Shown: positions 47,765 through 59,886 of the stretch, in pieces | How positions within the stretch are numbered: the first letter of the stretch is position 1 | Layout: each line of letters begins with the position of its first letter | DNA from: Pseudoscleropodium purum | Taxonomy: Eukaryota > Streptophyta > Bryopsida > Hypnales > Brachytheciaceae | DNA: 64,000 nucleotides | Direction: 5' to 3' | NCBI GenBank assembly: GCA_963969395.1 | Contig: OZ017796.1 | Coordinates: 14,138,501 to 14,202,500 of the forward strand | Program-made: the position numbers and the translations under genes | The notes under the pieces: model-generated | Told to the model about the DNA's origin: nothing | Databases searched by the model: none | What the model saw: only the letters and a program-made list of their open reading frames with translations

Positions 47765-48440
47765 GTACACCACCCATCAAGATCAATATCCTTACTCAAA
47801 AGTTGTTGGTAGCTTGATGCACACCATAGTCAATTTACATCTTGAATGTGTATATGTAGCTGGTCAATAATTTAGCACAATATCTCACTAATGCAAGTCC
47901 ATCTCACATCCAAACATTGAAAAGAACTTTAAGATACATAAAAAGTATCTTATTTTTTGGAATTAAGTATCAAAAATGTGTTGAAAGAGATGTCCTTTAC
48001 GGTTTTTCTCATGCAAATTGGGCTAGTGTAGAATAACCTATAGATCTACCATAAGATATTGTTTCATCCTTGCTGGTGGTGTCATTTCCTAGAGCAACAA
48101 GAAGCAACAATTAGTGGCACTTTCTTCAATAGAGTCAGAATATATGGCATTTGCAAAGGTTACACGTGAAGCAATTTGGTTGAGAAGATTATAACATGAA
48201 CTTGATTTTATTCAAAAAAATTCAACCATAATCTATTCACACAGTCAAAGTACCATTGCTTTAAGTGAAAATCCAAAATACCATTCAAGAAGCAAACATG
48301 TGAATACACAATATCATTTTACAAGAGAAAAGGTAATTTCACAAGTCATTTAGCTCAAATATGTTTCAACAATAGATATGGCAACTAATATTTTTACAAA
48401 AGCCTTATCCAAAAATAAACATTATTTTTGTATGTCAAAA
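47765..48440 (+). pseudogene. Copia B RT tail and RNase H
   Basis: Reads YSKVVGSLMHTIVNL, then KKQQLVALSSIESEYMAFAK, AIWLRRL, TIIYSHSQSTIALSENPKYH, RSKHVNTQYHFTREKV and MATNIFTKALSKNKHYFCM, the standard order of copia RNase H. A few stops and frameshifts. Confidence 0.88.
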
Positions 48441-49627
48441 TTAAGTATGAGTTTGATCTCCCTAATTTCTAATCTTGCACAAGAACGAAAAGTTTACACT
48501 TTAGTGACTTATAAGAAGCCACTCCTACCATCCACGTTATGTGGAAGTAATCACTACCAATAAATATATTCAAACAACTAAATTTTATCATATCACTTGT
48601 TTCAACTAGTGCCACAACTTGCAATAGACTTTGCTAAGTCTTGAAGTAGGAAATATAATTAGCCTTTAAGTTGTAAGTTATCCAAGACTTGTCAAAGTGA
48701 ACAAAATTTTAAATATAAATACCCTAATAGTTTAAATCCTAAACAATATCTCCAAGTCGAAACAAGCCTTGCTCAAGAGGACTAGTACAATACACATCAA
48801 AGTCAATCAAAATATCAAAGGCCAAGTTGAAGGCCATGCAATACATGTCTCCACAAAGCCAACACAATTAGCAAAAAGTCCAACAAATCAAACATGATTT
48901 ACAAATTCCATTTAAAAAATACATGAGTCCATCTTGTCAAAATTTGGATTGTATTTCCAATAATCCAACCAAGGAAAGGCTATTCCAAAACAAGAATCAA
49001 TGCAATTATTGCAATCATTTGAATTTATTAAAATAGTGCAAGCAAAAGCAAACAAGCCAATGCTCTTTACCTCAACAAAGCCCAAGTTTAACAAAACATA
49101 TCACCTCCAACAAGGCGCCCTCTAGCACAACACGACAAGAACCTTCCAACATCCTTGGAGCTAAGGCCATCCACCAAGTTTCACCCTCCACGCCTCCAAG
49201 CCTAATAACAAGAGATGATCTTAAAGATCTTCATTGTCATACTCAAGCACTTAACCACCATACTAAGGTGCTTGATTCTCTACCACATTCAAGTACTTAG
49301 TGGCCACATTGAAGGATAACTCCATCCCCATGCTATTCAAGCACAAGGGAGAAACAATCATCGAAGACATAGACACAGATGGAAGGAAAGACTTCAATCA
49401 AAACAAAAAAAAGACACCATCGAGCTTGAAACTAAGAGCTTGAAATAGATTTGAAGTAGAAAGCACAAGAATGGGGAAGCACTACGCCGCAACTATAGAA
49501 GAGCTGCCGCAACTCTAAACCTTAGCCAAAGAAGAAACCCTTCACAAAAAGAAGAAGACCATTCTAGATGAATATGTTGTAATCTTCATTGATATGGATG
49601 AAAAGGAAATTATTGTACTAGTGGGAG
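48441..49627. other. 3' non-coding region of copia B
   Basis: About 1.2 kb between the end of RNase H and the 3' LTR with no recognisable coding. It ends in the purine tract AGTGGGAG just before the LTR. Unusually long for a copia element; it may hide further eroded insertions. Confidence 0.5.
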
Positions 49628-49807
49628 TGTAAGATACATAGTTTAGTATGTGTGTAGTATACTAATTAATACAAATATAAATACTATTCCAATAGGGATC
49701 ACTTATTACACAGAGAGTTGTGACTATTTCAAAGACCTTTTGGACAAGTAGTAAGAATGTAGGGTATAAATTTATTGATTGATTAATATTCACATATTTT
49801 TTCCACA
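49628..49807 (+). repeat. 3' LTR of copia B
   Basis: Begins TGTAAGATACATAGTTTAG and ends TTTTTTCCACA; 180 bp, the same length as the 5' LTR. Differences are scattered substitutions plus a short block near 49705-49720. Confidence 0.9.
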
Positions 49808-51130
49808 ATATAACTAGTGCATGACTAAGTAGTGTATGTGTTTGGTACCCCAACTTTCACAACACTTAGACATCTCAAAAACTCATGCTTTTAAACTTAC
49901 ACACTATCTTTTCAATATCAAGCACATCCTTTTCACTTATGTTGGAATCCATCTTACTTATAAAGGAGCCAATCTTCCAATTGTATTTATTATTGTCCCT
50001 CACCATTTGATAAATTCCTTGTTCCATTCTTAGATTCTTTTGCTATGTACAACCATTCAAACCTCTCTACACCTTGATTCCTTTTTGAGTGGGAGAAATA
50101 TTAGACAACCAATTTGTTAATTATCCAAGACTCATTGATATAATAATTCTTCAAAGGATAAATCTCAATCAAATATTGATCATAAAAAAAAAAATCATAA
50201 GATATAATGGACCTTATGAAAGACCATTCAAAATGAATAACAAGATTGTAACTCAAGAAAGAGGAAACCAAAGTAGAGAAGGAATACTGCTAATCCAATC
50301 TAAATCAAATTATTTTCAAATCTTGTAAGTAAGACAACTGTTATCAACAATATGGACAAGATTACAATTCAAGATACTCTGAATTGAAGCTGCCATCTTC
50401 AACTAATAATCGATGTAGTAAAACATTCTTTTATCACCTTAAACCCAACATTTCAACAGATTCAAAAGTGACTTGATTTAACTACAATATTCAACAAGAC
50501 CTTGACCAAGCTACCTACAAGTTACAAGTAGTCTCAAAGCATACCTAAAACTCAAAGAACAGTATGATGAAGAGCTGGGAAATCCAACAATTCAAACCAA
50601 TAGTCCATCACCTCAGAGAAGAAGGCGCACTCCAACACACAAACATACACCGACACCCACTCACACGTCAACACCACACACACCAATGCTGCAAACAACA
50701 GCACACAACAAGAACTCCAAAAGCTAAAAGCTTTGTGAAAACCTAGAAGCAGATGAACATTGTTGAAAACGGATGGATGAAAGAAATTTGAATGAGTTCA
50801 AGTAGACCAGTGTACTAGTGGGAATGTTGGTTAGTGGTACAAATAATTGTGTCCAAATAACATAATGCAAGCTGAAGTGCATTGGAATCCAAAATAATAA
50901 GTTACGTATAATTCTAGTAGCTATGCTGATTTGTAATTTGTGCTGATTCCAGGTGCACATCCGTTCAGAGATGCCCAAACTACAGTAAGATAACTTCAGT
51001 TCAATTATCTTACGTGAAATTTCGGAAAACAACAATCGATCAAAAGTGCCGTGAGAAAGAAGCCAGAGAGATTCAGTTTTAACTGAACGCCAAGTGTCAA
51101 CATCTCCTGCAGGCAAGCTTCCCCTAAAAT
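49808..51130. other. Unclassified sequence
   Basis: No recognised gene. Two frames, 50089-50328 (plus) and 50724-51116 (minus, 130 codons), have no domain. A CA-rich low-complexity stretch encodes His/Thr/Pro repeats at 50630-50710. Confidence 0.35.
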
Positions 51131-51478
51131 AAGTTACTGTACCTTCCGTACTAACGTAACAATCCGTCTATTGATGGACTAATTAATTAATTAATTACTG
51201 CATGAATACACTATCTTCCTGCATATCCGACGGAACACGTGCATTGGTGGATGAGTGGTTCTCGTCCGTCCGTCTTCCTCTCTCAGCACTTTTCAGTCGA
51301 TCCGTACCAACGGAAGACTGGGTCGTCCACTCCGTCGTCCGGGCGAGTCCGTCTTTTTCAACCTGTCGGTTGGTGGGGTTTCTGGAATTTACCCGCAATG
51401 CCACTCGAAAGGGGCATTCAACTTTAGTTACTCAAAAAAAGGCCGGGTCGGACGGATGAGTCGAGTCTACAGTAACTG
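51131..51478. mobile_element. Possible GTCCG-rich TIR element
   Basis: AGTTACTGTA (51132-51141) and TACAGTAACT (near 51469-51478) are a 10-bp inverted pair around a GC-rich interior with many GTCCG words, as in the hAT-type elements. No target duplication is visible and the (AATT)n stretch at 51179-51196 lies inside. Tentative. Confidence 0.3.
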
Positions 51479-52206
51479 GATGCAACGAGCCTCTTGGGGA
51501 GCCAGGTCCAGTCAAGGGGCAATGTAAAAAACAAAGACCCCTATTTTGTGCCCTATTAATAGTATTTTAGTTAATTTGGGGTTTCTTGATTGCAAATATG
51601 AACTCAAAATTTATAGAACAAGTTTTTGCAATTTTTCAAAGGATAAAACACATGGGCAAAATCTCCTCCACAAGAGGTTTGTTGCACTACTATATACTCA
51701 ATTGGGTTGGATGTTCAATCCTTTGAGTTCGCAAAGAAGGAAGAAATTTGGAAGAATGGCAAAATGGAGTCAATTGGACTAACTTATTACCTTATTACTC
51801 AAATGTTGGGGGAGAACTAACGGTTGTTTAATTGTTAGCCATTGAGATTGGGAAAACCTCCAATTGGAATTTGAAAACATCAAAAAACACAAGGTAAAAA
51901 AATGTAAAAAATTTCTATTTAGAGTAAAAAATTGTAGAACAATTGAATTTAGTGCTTCAAAAAAACAGTTCAATAAGTGGGAATGAAAGGAAAAATAGCT
52001 TGTAAAACTCAAAAAAATATCCTCAACTATTGCTATTATCTTCTTAATTGTAGATGGATGGCCTGTGACCATTGATTTTAAAGCTTCCATGTCCATCACT
52101 TTGTTTGCTACCATTTTGAAACTAAATATGAATGAAATTTATATATTTATTTTTCACAAATGAAATCCCATATCTACAACAAGTCTAAAAAAAATTCAAA
52201 TTTTTT
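51479..52206. other. AT-rich unclassified sequence
   Basis: Nothing recognisable except the AATTTTTT target site at the right end. Confidence 0.35.
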
Positions 52207-52484
52207 CATGGTTGTCATAACAAGTGAGTTAGGGTCATCGGACCAGACGGACGGACGGTCCGAACGGCTTTAATTTTGTAACTTGTGCAATTTTGCGAAA
52301 TGACACGTCACCTCGGAATGTGCCCTGATGATCTCGTCTACGCCCAACATGTTCCTTAATCCACATGGCATCCATGTGGCCTATTTTTCCATTATCAGAA
52401 AGTCAACTATGTGTTGACTATATTGGATGGGTGGGACCTCTAACGGACGAGCGAACCGGACGTTCGTCCACTATGACAACCATG
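52207..52484. mobile_element. hAT-type miniature element, divergent copy 3
   Basis: Perfect 13-bp terminal inverted repeats CATGGTTGTCATA...TATGACAACCATG with the exact 8-bp duplication AATTTTTT on both sides (52199-52206, 52485-52492). The 278-bp interior has CGGACGGACGG and CCGGACG words near each end. TIRs follow the same CANGGTTGNCA pattern as the 19.8- and 60.9-kb elements, so it is probably a related subfamily. No transposase. Confidence 0.85.
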
Positions 52485-52492
52485 AATTTTTT

Positions 52493-53009
52493 ACAAAAAA
52501 AATGAAGAGAATTCAAATCAAATAGATAATATATTCAAATTTATTTATTTTTTACCATAGTTGGATATTATAGTGTATAACATCATGATATAAACAAAAG
52601 TTACCATGTCACTCTAAATTTAAAGAAATAGAAAACCAAGGTTATAGATAGGCCCAAAGTTCATATTGCTATAAAATCTTGAAATTTATGAGTTTTTTGA
52701 AATTTTCAATTGGAGTAGAAACATCACTTAATAAGTTTCATTTCCATAGTTGAATTCAAATTCTAAAAATGTCAATTTTATGGCGAAAATTCACACCAAG
52801 AGTCACTACACTACCCCAATCAGACATTGATTTACCTTAAGTTTCCATGCGTGCCAAAACTGACAAAAATCAAAATCAAAGAACTTGTGGCTGGTGGGTT
52901 TGATTTTTATCCCTGCTATGAAATTCCGTTTCATTAGTGTCAAAAATTAAAATTAAAATAAATAAAATAAAAAGTCAAAAGACTCAAAATGATAATATAA
53001 TACGAAATC
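52493..53009. other. AT-rich unclassified sequence
   Basis: No gene or element recognised. Confidence 0.35.
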
Positions 53010-54800
53010 ACAATAATTGTTCATAAAAGTTCTAGACCGCTGTGCACAAGTATATCCTAAGGAACTGACAGCCCGATTGCCATTTTCTGAAGGACAGCAT
53101 ATGCCGTTTTATTTATTTCAGGCAAGCATATCCGGGTATTGTGTGGACGTCGAGGTTTCACTGGCTGATGCGAAAGCGGGAGATTGTGTGAAGTTCTGTA
53201 TCAAGGGATCCTGTCAACGCCATGTACTTTTATGCCTTGCGAATTGGAAACGGATGTGACGAAGAAAGTTTCCTCGCAGCATATCCCTGCTGTGGTGCAC
53301 TCAAGCCGAGTGAGATACCGTGTAAGCTTATTAGTTATTATTCTCTACCTAGCTTACTGTAGCTAGCTCTGTGTATATATCCAGGTGTTTATTCCTAAAT
53401 GTAATGTCCTATTAACTAAGTTAAGGAAGGATTGAACATAATGAACAGCTAGCGGAGTATTCGAGTCTTTCCCTGCCTGGCCTTGGATGCCCACGGCCAC
53501 TACTCCAAGGATTACACTCTAATGAAAACGCAGAGAAACAAAACATCGCACATTCACAGCATTCACTTCAGAATTCGGCATGATTGTGGATGCCATGAGG
53601 TCCATGGGACGGCAATTTATATGGCTCCTTTAACTAGTATTTCAGGATCTATCGATCTTCGATAGTAACCTTGCTCGTTAAATTATACAGACCACAATCA
53701 AATTCATTTGCAAAGGCGAATTCCCTGCTCCTGTGGACTAGATAATGCTTGCGTCCATGCGATGTACAAATCTTCAACCCAGAACAGCAGCTATTGTTTG
53801 CCGATTATTCTTGCCACGCCTGAAATTCAGAGCGCCTCCAGTTATTAACAAAAACTCTACGCGCAAGCTAGCATAGTTTCAAATTACGACTGGGATCGAT
53901 CGACTAACTAGTAAGATGTGTACGTTCCAGAATCAACTACGGATCGGAGTATCTGAGATCGCCAAGGATTCGCTGTACAGGAGATCGACAAGCAAACTAC
54001 AATGTTTGTCGTGCACTTGCACAAAATTATTTGTCAGTTTGAAGGACATGTTGCACACGTGGCCAGATAGCAACAAAGTGAGCACTGTGCACAAGGAGGT
54101 GCACGATGCTCCTGAAGTACGTCAATCCTAAATTACTTCAGAAGGCAAAGCTTTCACACTGACCCTATTCCTCTCCAAGGGGCAACGTCAGGACTCCAGA
54201 ACTCCACGCAATGAGCTGCAATGCAAGCTTTGTACTTCGGTTCCTATTTGATCTTGATCTAGCCTTAGAGACCATTCAACCACCTCAGGAGTGTACTGTA
54301 CTGCTAGCTGTTGCAGATTGGAATCCGTGGAACTTCCTTTTCGTACTTTTGGTGCCAATCCAAGCAGATTCAATTGCAAGGAGAACCTGGGAATCTTTTG
54401 CAACGAAAGAAAGCGTTACAACAAGAACATTTCGCTCTCACGACCGCCCCCATGTTGAGAGTGAAAGGGATTTTTAGTTTGAACCCATCTGGACTTCGAC
54501 TGAGAAGTGCTGAACCAAATGCATGTGCACCCCAAATCGGCATGAAATGAATGCTCCTGATACATTTCAAGTGGCAATTCTGGGTGCACAATTGCACATC
54601 ACTTACCTGGAGTCAAAAGAAAATTCAGATTTTGTTTCTGTAGTGAGGGTGAGTGTCGCACAGATTTCTTATTTGGACGTGGGCCCCCAAAATTTGAAGT
54701 GTCGGGCCCGGGACCAAAAGATTTCTAATAGGAAGAAGCATTTTCCTTCGCTATATTCCCTCCCTTCAATCTTCCTACTCTACAATCACAAGTAAGTTGA
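53010..54800. other. GC-richer island of unrecognised, possibly exonic sequence
   Basis: About 1.8 kb with GC content nearer the gene island than the surrounding transposons. Short frames with protein-like composition include 53130-53259 (ASISGYCVDVEVSLADAKAG, after an acceptor-like TTTCAG), 53483-53665, 53916-54131 and, on either strand, 54188-54550. None matches a family I can name and no consistent splice model was found. It could be a decayed gene, exons of an unknown gene or a captured fragment. Confidence 0.35.
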
Positions 54801-56932
54801 AAGAGAGAAATTCTCTTCTTGTTTGGGCCCCTAAAGTCTTAGGCGGAAGAAATCTACAAATTTGTAAAAGATCAAGTTAACACAAAGTGATTCATTGGTC
54901 AATTAAAGACTATTTCTTTACTTCATACAATATATTCTTTGTATATTGTCATGCTTTGATGATACCATATACTTTTTTTTTTTCTTTTTTTTTTCTAAAG
55001 AATACAATAAAATAACTTTTGAGAAAAAAATCTACCAATGAAAATTGTAGAAGTTTGGGGATATGTATGATTAATATGAGTTATATGACATATATGATTA
55101 TGCCAACTATGAAGGTCAGAGAGAGAGAGAGAGTAAAAATAAATTAAAAACTATAAATATTTTCCTTTAGTTAGTTATGAAATTTGTAAAATGGCAAATA
55201 TGTAAATATAATATATTCTTCCATTGAAGACTTTTTAATGGTACAAATTGCAATTCAACTTGCCTAGCAATCTAAACATGCATTAATCCCTAACTACCTA
55301 AGCAACTATATATAGTCGTTCTAAAATTTCAGCTCATTTGTGTGTGGGTACTAGGCAATTAAATTCTTTTGATTGTCCTAAAATTTTTATAGAAAATATT
55401 GATGGTTAACTATTAGAAACTTTTATTTTTCACTGAAAAAAATAAGTATTTGATTTTTGAGAGGTCCTCAAAAGGAATATGTGTACCATTTGTTGTAGCT
55501 AGAGTAAAGATTGTGAGTTTTATTTGAATTTCCAACTTTTAGAAAAGCTTTTCAATCACTTGATTTGAGATCAAAAATAAAATGTACATATCCATTTGCT
55601 TGAAAATGGTCCCAATGGAAAGAATAAAGTGTTTTGATGATTATCGCCATTGAAAATTTAAACATGCAAGTATTGATTTGGAGGTATTTTCAATTGCTAT
55701 TTATAAAAAATTGCATTTCAACAATTGCAAGGTGGATTGTATAATGAGTTTGATAGCTCTTCATTTGAACTTTAGGTTTTTAAAAGTGCATTTTAGTAAG
55801 CTAATACAATTTTTAGTTATTCATTTCACTTCTAATTCCAATAAACTCTTATATGCAAATTTCTAAAAATATTGTAGGGAGAAGAGACATACTAAAAATA
55901 AATAATTTATATTTTTCTTATTATTGTTTCACAATTCCTATGCAACTTTACACTCAAAATTGGTTAGCATGCTAATAAGCAATCTCTTCAAACATCTATA
56001 CAATTAGATTTTGAAAAAAAAACAATTTGCTTCAATGGGGACAATTATAAGTCCATGTTCTTTCTTCATAGGAAAAATACACTTGGGAAGGCTTAGGCAT
56101 TTAGGGGTTCAATCATTTTTTTATTTATTTTTTCAAATTTATAAAATTTTGAGAGGCAAAATTCCTCAACATCATTATTGCATGTGCTAATAGTAAAACT
56201 TGTGTGAGACTTTCAATATGTGATGCATTCGTTCAGATGGAAACATATTGGCTATGTATTTTACTACCATAGTGGTGAAGGATCAAAGCCTCAAACCATG
56301 TCCAATCCTTCTATTGTTGATTTTTTTATCTCTTTCTTGTAATTTTTTTGATAATTTAAGTACTTTAAAATTTAATATTATCTACCATGTAGATTGCAAA
56401 TTGTACAATAGGCATGTGTTCATTGTATTGCCACACCAATGACAAATCAATCTATGTATAATCTCAATTCTTTTTAGTTAATATTCTTATAATCTATAAA
56501 AAAATTTGAATTTTTTTTGGTATTCAATCATTTCTAAGCATATTAAAATCCTCAAGTAAAGGGTATGAAAATCAAAGGTTATTTACAATTGACATCTTAC
56601 ATTCTAGATATTTTTATCCCTAAAAATCCTTATTAGATGACATTTTTGTTGATAGTAATATGCTCTTATCTACATTTGGATGAATATTTATTCAAACTTG
56701 GATAAAATAGTATGAATATAAGGCAAATTTGAACAATCTTCAAACCATACTCTGATTTTTCAAATTTTAATCATATGTATTTTCAATTATTGAAATATAG
56801 ATAGAAGAACAAAATTATATTTAATTATAAAGATTGTAATGTTTGATCAAAAGGTAAGTATAATCTAATTTTTTAAAATAGAATTCTAATGTTTTTTCAA
56901 TCTTCTATAGAATTGAAAAATTTAAAACTATA
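54801..56932. other. AT-rich unclassified sequence with (GA)n microsatellite
   Basis: No gene or element recognised. A (GA)n microsatellite is at about 55117-55133 and T-rich runs near 54968-54998. Confidence 0.4.
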
Positions 56933-57660
56933 ATGTAGTTGCAAAAAAGGGTGTCTGTTTTTGGTAGCATTTTGTCAAAACTGTAGTTTCTACACTTAGT
57001 ACTACAAGTACTATGAGTACTACAAAACAAAACAATCTCAATAGTTGATTAAAAAAATTGACGTCTAAGAGTATTATTTTGAGTACTATGAGTACTTGTA
57101 AGTATTGAAATAGTATTGTTTGAAAAAAACCCAAATTGTCGCAAAAAATAGATACAGTGAGGTATAAATTAATAATAAATGAAAAATCATGAACTAAAAA
57201 ATCTAAAAATTGGCAATTTGTGAGGAGTTGATGGTAATCAGATTTCATCAAAAAATGAAGCCAAAACCATTTTCCCTATTCAAAAGTGCGCGCACAAGGG
57301 ACTCATGTTTGCATACATGTAAACAACATAAAATAATGTTTGTTTAAGTTCTTTTTTGCGGGTACATGCCTCTTTAGTGTCAAAATATCCCGCTAAAATT
57401 TAAGCTCTACATCATCAATTATAGGTACCCCTTAGTATTAAAACCCCCTAATTTGCAAAGTGTGACAAATTAGCTTAATTGAAATTTAATTATAATTTTT
57501 TTGAAAATTTCTAAAAAATAAGTCTCTTTATGAACAAATCAGTCATCTTCTATAAAAAAATTCAAATACATTAGCTTCATTCTCCAAATGTTATAGACAA
57601 CCTAAACTCCACAACTCAAAGTGTAACGGAAAATAGGATCACCCTTTCTTGCAACTACCC
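56933..57660. mobile_element. TIR element with GGGTNGTTGCAAGAAA ends, subfamily B, complete copy
   Basis: The left end ATGTAGTTGCAAAAAAGG and the right end CCTTTCTTGCAACTACCC are inverted repeats. The 4-bp TATA flanks both sides (56929-56932, 57661-57664). The left 390 bp match the element ending at 37267 in inverted orientation. Clusters of AGTACT words near 57000-57110. 728 bp, no transposase. Confidence 0.72.
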
Positions 57661-58004
57661 TATAGTCATATAAGTCATGAGACTAAAATAAAAAATATTC
57701 ATGATTTTAGGTAATGTACTACATCTGAAATCAATCCTCAAAAATTTTAAATAATAGTTATTTTATTGCCATTTTGAAAACCAAGCATATTTGAGAGTCA
57801 TCACCTTAAGAACTTGAAGCTAGAGAATTCAATTTTACAACACTTCAATAGATTATCTAATACTAATTCATGAAGGCAATAATCATAAATTCTATTTTGG
57901 TTTATTTTTTATTTTTTTTACAGGGAATAATAATAATCCAATCAATATCCTATGGATGGTAATTCTATTAGATTTTATTTAACTCCAATTTTTTAACAAC
58001 AATA
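57661..58004. other. AT-rich spacer between TIR elements
   Basis: Nothing recognisable. Confidence 0.35.
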
Positions 58005-58725
58005 GGGTAGTTGCAAGAAACACTCGTTGGTTTTGGCTCAAAATGGCCTTAATACTAGAGTTTCGTGACTTTTGGAATAAATCTTTTAAAAATAAAATAA
58101 AATAAAATAAGGATAATTTGTAAAGCATTAAAAAAAGTATATATGTAAAAATTCAAGTCTAAAAAAATTTATCTCTAAAAGTTATGCTCAATAAAAGAAG
58201 CCTAGAAAAATGCAAGAAAATAGATATTTTTGAATTTGATTTTTAGAAAATAGTAAAAAAATTGAAATAATTAAAAGAAAAAATCCATTTTTCTAATATT
58301 TTCTTTAGTACCATGTGAACATAAAAAAATTTCCCCTCTTCATAGTGCTTGCGTAAAGAATGTCTACTTTCAATCCATGTGCAGCCCTTACACTGGGTTC
58401 TTTGTCAAAAATCTCATTAGATGTCTTTAGAATGTTAGCCCACCTACAACAAGTCAAAACCTTGGCTTCAAAATTGCATTTCTAGTCTCCAAATAGGACT
58501 AAGAAACCCCCAAATAGCCAAGGTAGACACTCAATCAAGGCCACCTTCAAAAGTGTAAATTATTATTTTTTTAATTGAAAAAATACTTAATGTCTAGATC
58601 AACAACACACACCTTTCCTCCAAATTTAAGCTAAAACAGACTTAAGCCGCAAAAGTTATAAAGAAATACACCTCCATAGAGATTGAGGGGACACCAAAAA
58701 TGACAAGTGTTTCTTGCAATCATCC
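58005..58725. mobile_element. TIR element with GGGTNGTTGCAAGAAA ends, subfamily A, copy 2
   Basis: Left end GGGTAGTTGCAAGAAACACT and right end AGTGTTTCTTGCAATCATCC are 20-bp inverted repeats with three mismatches. AATA flanks both sides (58001-58004, 58726-58729). The interior is homologous, inverted, to 22709-23447. 721 bp, no transposase. Confidence 0.78.
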
Positions 58726-58846
58726 AATATCACTTTATGTTTTAGTACTTATAGATTAGCATTTAAATATCACTGTTATTGCATATGATCCTTAGAAGTG
58801 ATTGAAGAGCTTTCTAGATTATATTGTTTTAGTAAAACCACCTTAA

Positions 58847-59065
58847 ACCCTAAACGACCAGTGTCCCTTTAGAGGCTTGCTTTAAAAACAATTTGAAATT
58901 CAAGTAGGTTACTATGATCTCAATTTTTATTAAACTTCATTTTTTTTGAAATTTTTGCACAATATGAGGTCAAGGAGTAGCCTTAAGGTGCAACAATTTT
59001 CATAACTTTTGACTTCATGGTTAAAAAGTTAGTGTATAATATGTAGTTTTTTGGAACTTGGGTAG
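58847..59065. mobile_element. TTAA-type element, left fragment (copy 3) truncated by gypsy insertion
   Basis: Starts TTAA-ACCCTAAACGACCAG, like the left end of 34674-35948. It shares GCACAATATG, a TTTTCAT-ACT block and TTAAAAAGTTANTGTATNNTATGTA with the copy at 19425. Homology stops after GGGTAG at 59065 where the gypsy LTR begins. Confidence 0.55.
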
Positions 59066-59318
59066 CGTTACGGATTGATTCAACAAGGAAGTCGATGCTC
59101 TACTTGGATTGCATTAAAAGTAAATCAATACTAAATTACAACTAAATTACAACGACAAGAAGAATCAAACTTACACATTGTGGTGAAATCATCTTATCTT
59201 TATTAAGGAAAATGTCAAGTGAGGAACAACCCTCCTCTCATGGTTATTAAAGATAAGGGAGAGACCAACTAACCCTAACCATTACAATTGTTCACTTGTT
59301 ACGAACGGGTTCGTAACA
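59066..59318 (-). repeat. 3' LTR of the gypsy element
   Basis: On the minus strand it begins TGTTACGAACCCGTTCGTAA, a 20-bp near-palindrome, just after the purine tract AGAAGAGGGGG. It ends AATCCGTAACG, where the last base appears mutated from A. The boundary at 59066 is set by loss of homology to the TTAA-type repeat; flank GGTAG. The partner LTR is outside the window, so length (253 bp) is tentative. Confidence 0.6.
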
Positions 59319-59818
59319 TTACCCCCTCTTCTAGGTTGGGGCCCTGGTGCCGTTGGATGAAGTTTATGGAAATCCGCAATAACCTCCGGTGCGTTTTCAA
59401 GATTGTCCACCGGCTCCTACGAATTCTCTTCCGGGCCATAGTCCTCCCATGACACCAAATAGTGGAGTTTTTTCCAACGGCTGAATAAACGTGAATCAAT
59501 AACCTTGTGCACCTCCCACTCCACATCTCCAATTGGGGTAATAATTGGTGGAGGTGGTACATGGCGACACCCGGGAATGGTATCTTCACGGTATTTTTCA
59601 AGTAGAAAAACATGGAAGACGTTGTGAATACATAATATCTTAGGTAATTTCAACTGGTAAACAAGATCGGAGAGTTTATCTATTATTGGAAATGGCCCAA
59701 GAAACTTAGAAGCTAATTTATGAGAGGGCTCTGTAGTTGCAATATTCTCATGGCGCAAGAGGACTTTGTCACCTGGTTGAAAGTTTGGTTGTAGTTGTAC
59801 CCCTCGATCGTATTTCAC
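59319..59818 (-). pseudogene. Gypsy integrase C-terminus and chromodomain
   Basis: Minus-strand coding gives FQPGDKVLLRHENI, KFLGPFPIID and VYQLKLP...IHNVFHVFLL, then the chromodomain EWEVHKVIDSR...HYLVSWEDYGPEENS. A stop follows where the family has Trp (ENS-W-EP), consistent with one G-to-A change; coding continues in the same frame to GGNVTN before the LTR. The chromodomain targets integration to histone marks in this clade. Confidence 0.88.
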
Positions 59819-59886
59819 TTAGCTTGTTCCCTTGCAATCATAATCATAGTCTTGAGTTCCTCATGAACTTGTTGTAAATGTCGAAC

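Larger units (their letters stand above)
41170..49807 (+). mobile_element. Ty1/copia element B, complete ends, with nested insertions
   Basis: Two 180-bp LTRs (41170-41349, 49628-49807) bound the element. Flanks ATACA (41165-41169) and ATATA (49808-49812) are a probable target duplication with one change. A primer-binding site (GGTATCAGAGC, 41351) and a purine tract (AGTGGGAG) before the 3' LTR are present. Order: leader, gag, protease start, 2-kb repeat insertion (42691-44856), protease remainder (to ~45098), TGTCGGG-type insertion, RT tail and RNase H (47765-48440), then ~1.2 kb non-coding before the 3' LTR. Integrase and most of RT are missing. Confidence 0.85.

Noticed and set aside
49808..50600. 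Continuation of copia A after copia B
   Set aside because: Translation in three frames shows no RNase H C-terminal motif or LTR similarity.
50630..50710. His/Thr-rich frame MMKSWEIQQF... as a gene
   Set aside because: Derived from CA-rich low-complexity sequence, with no domain or context.
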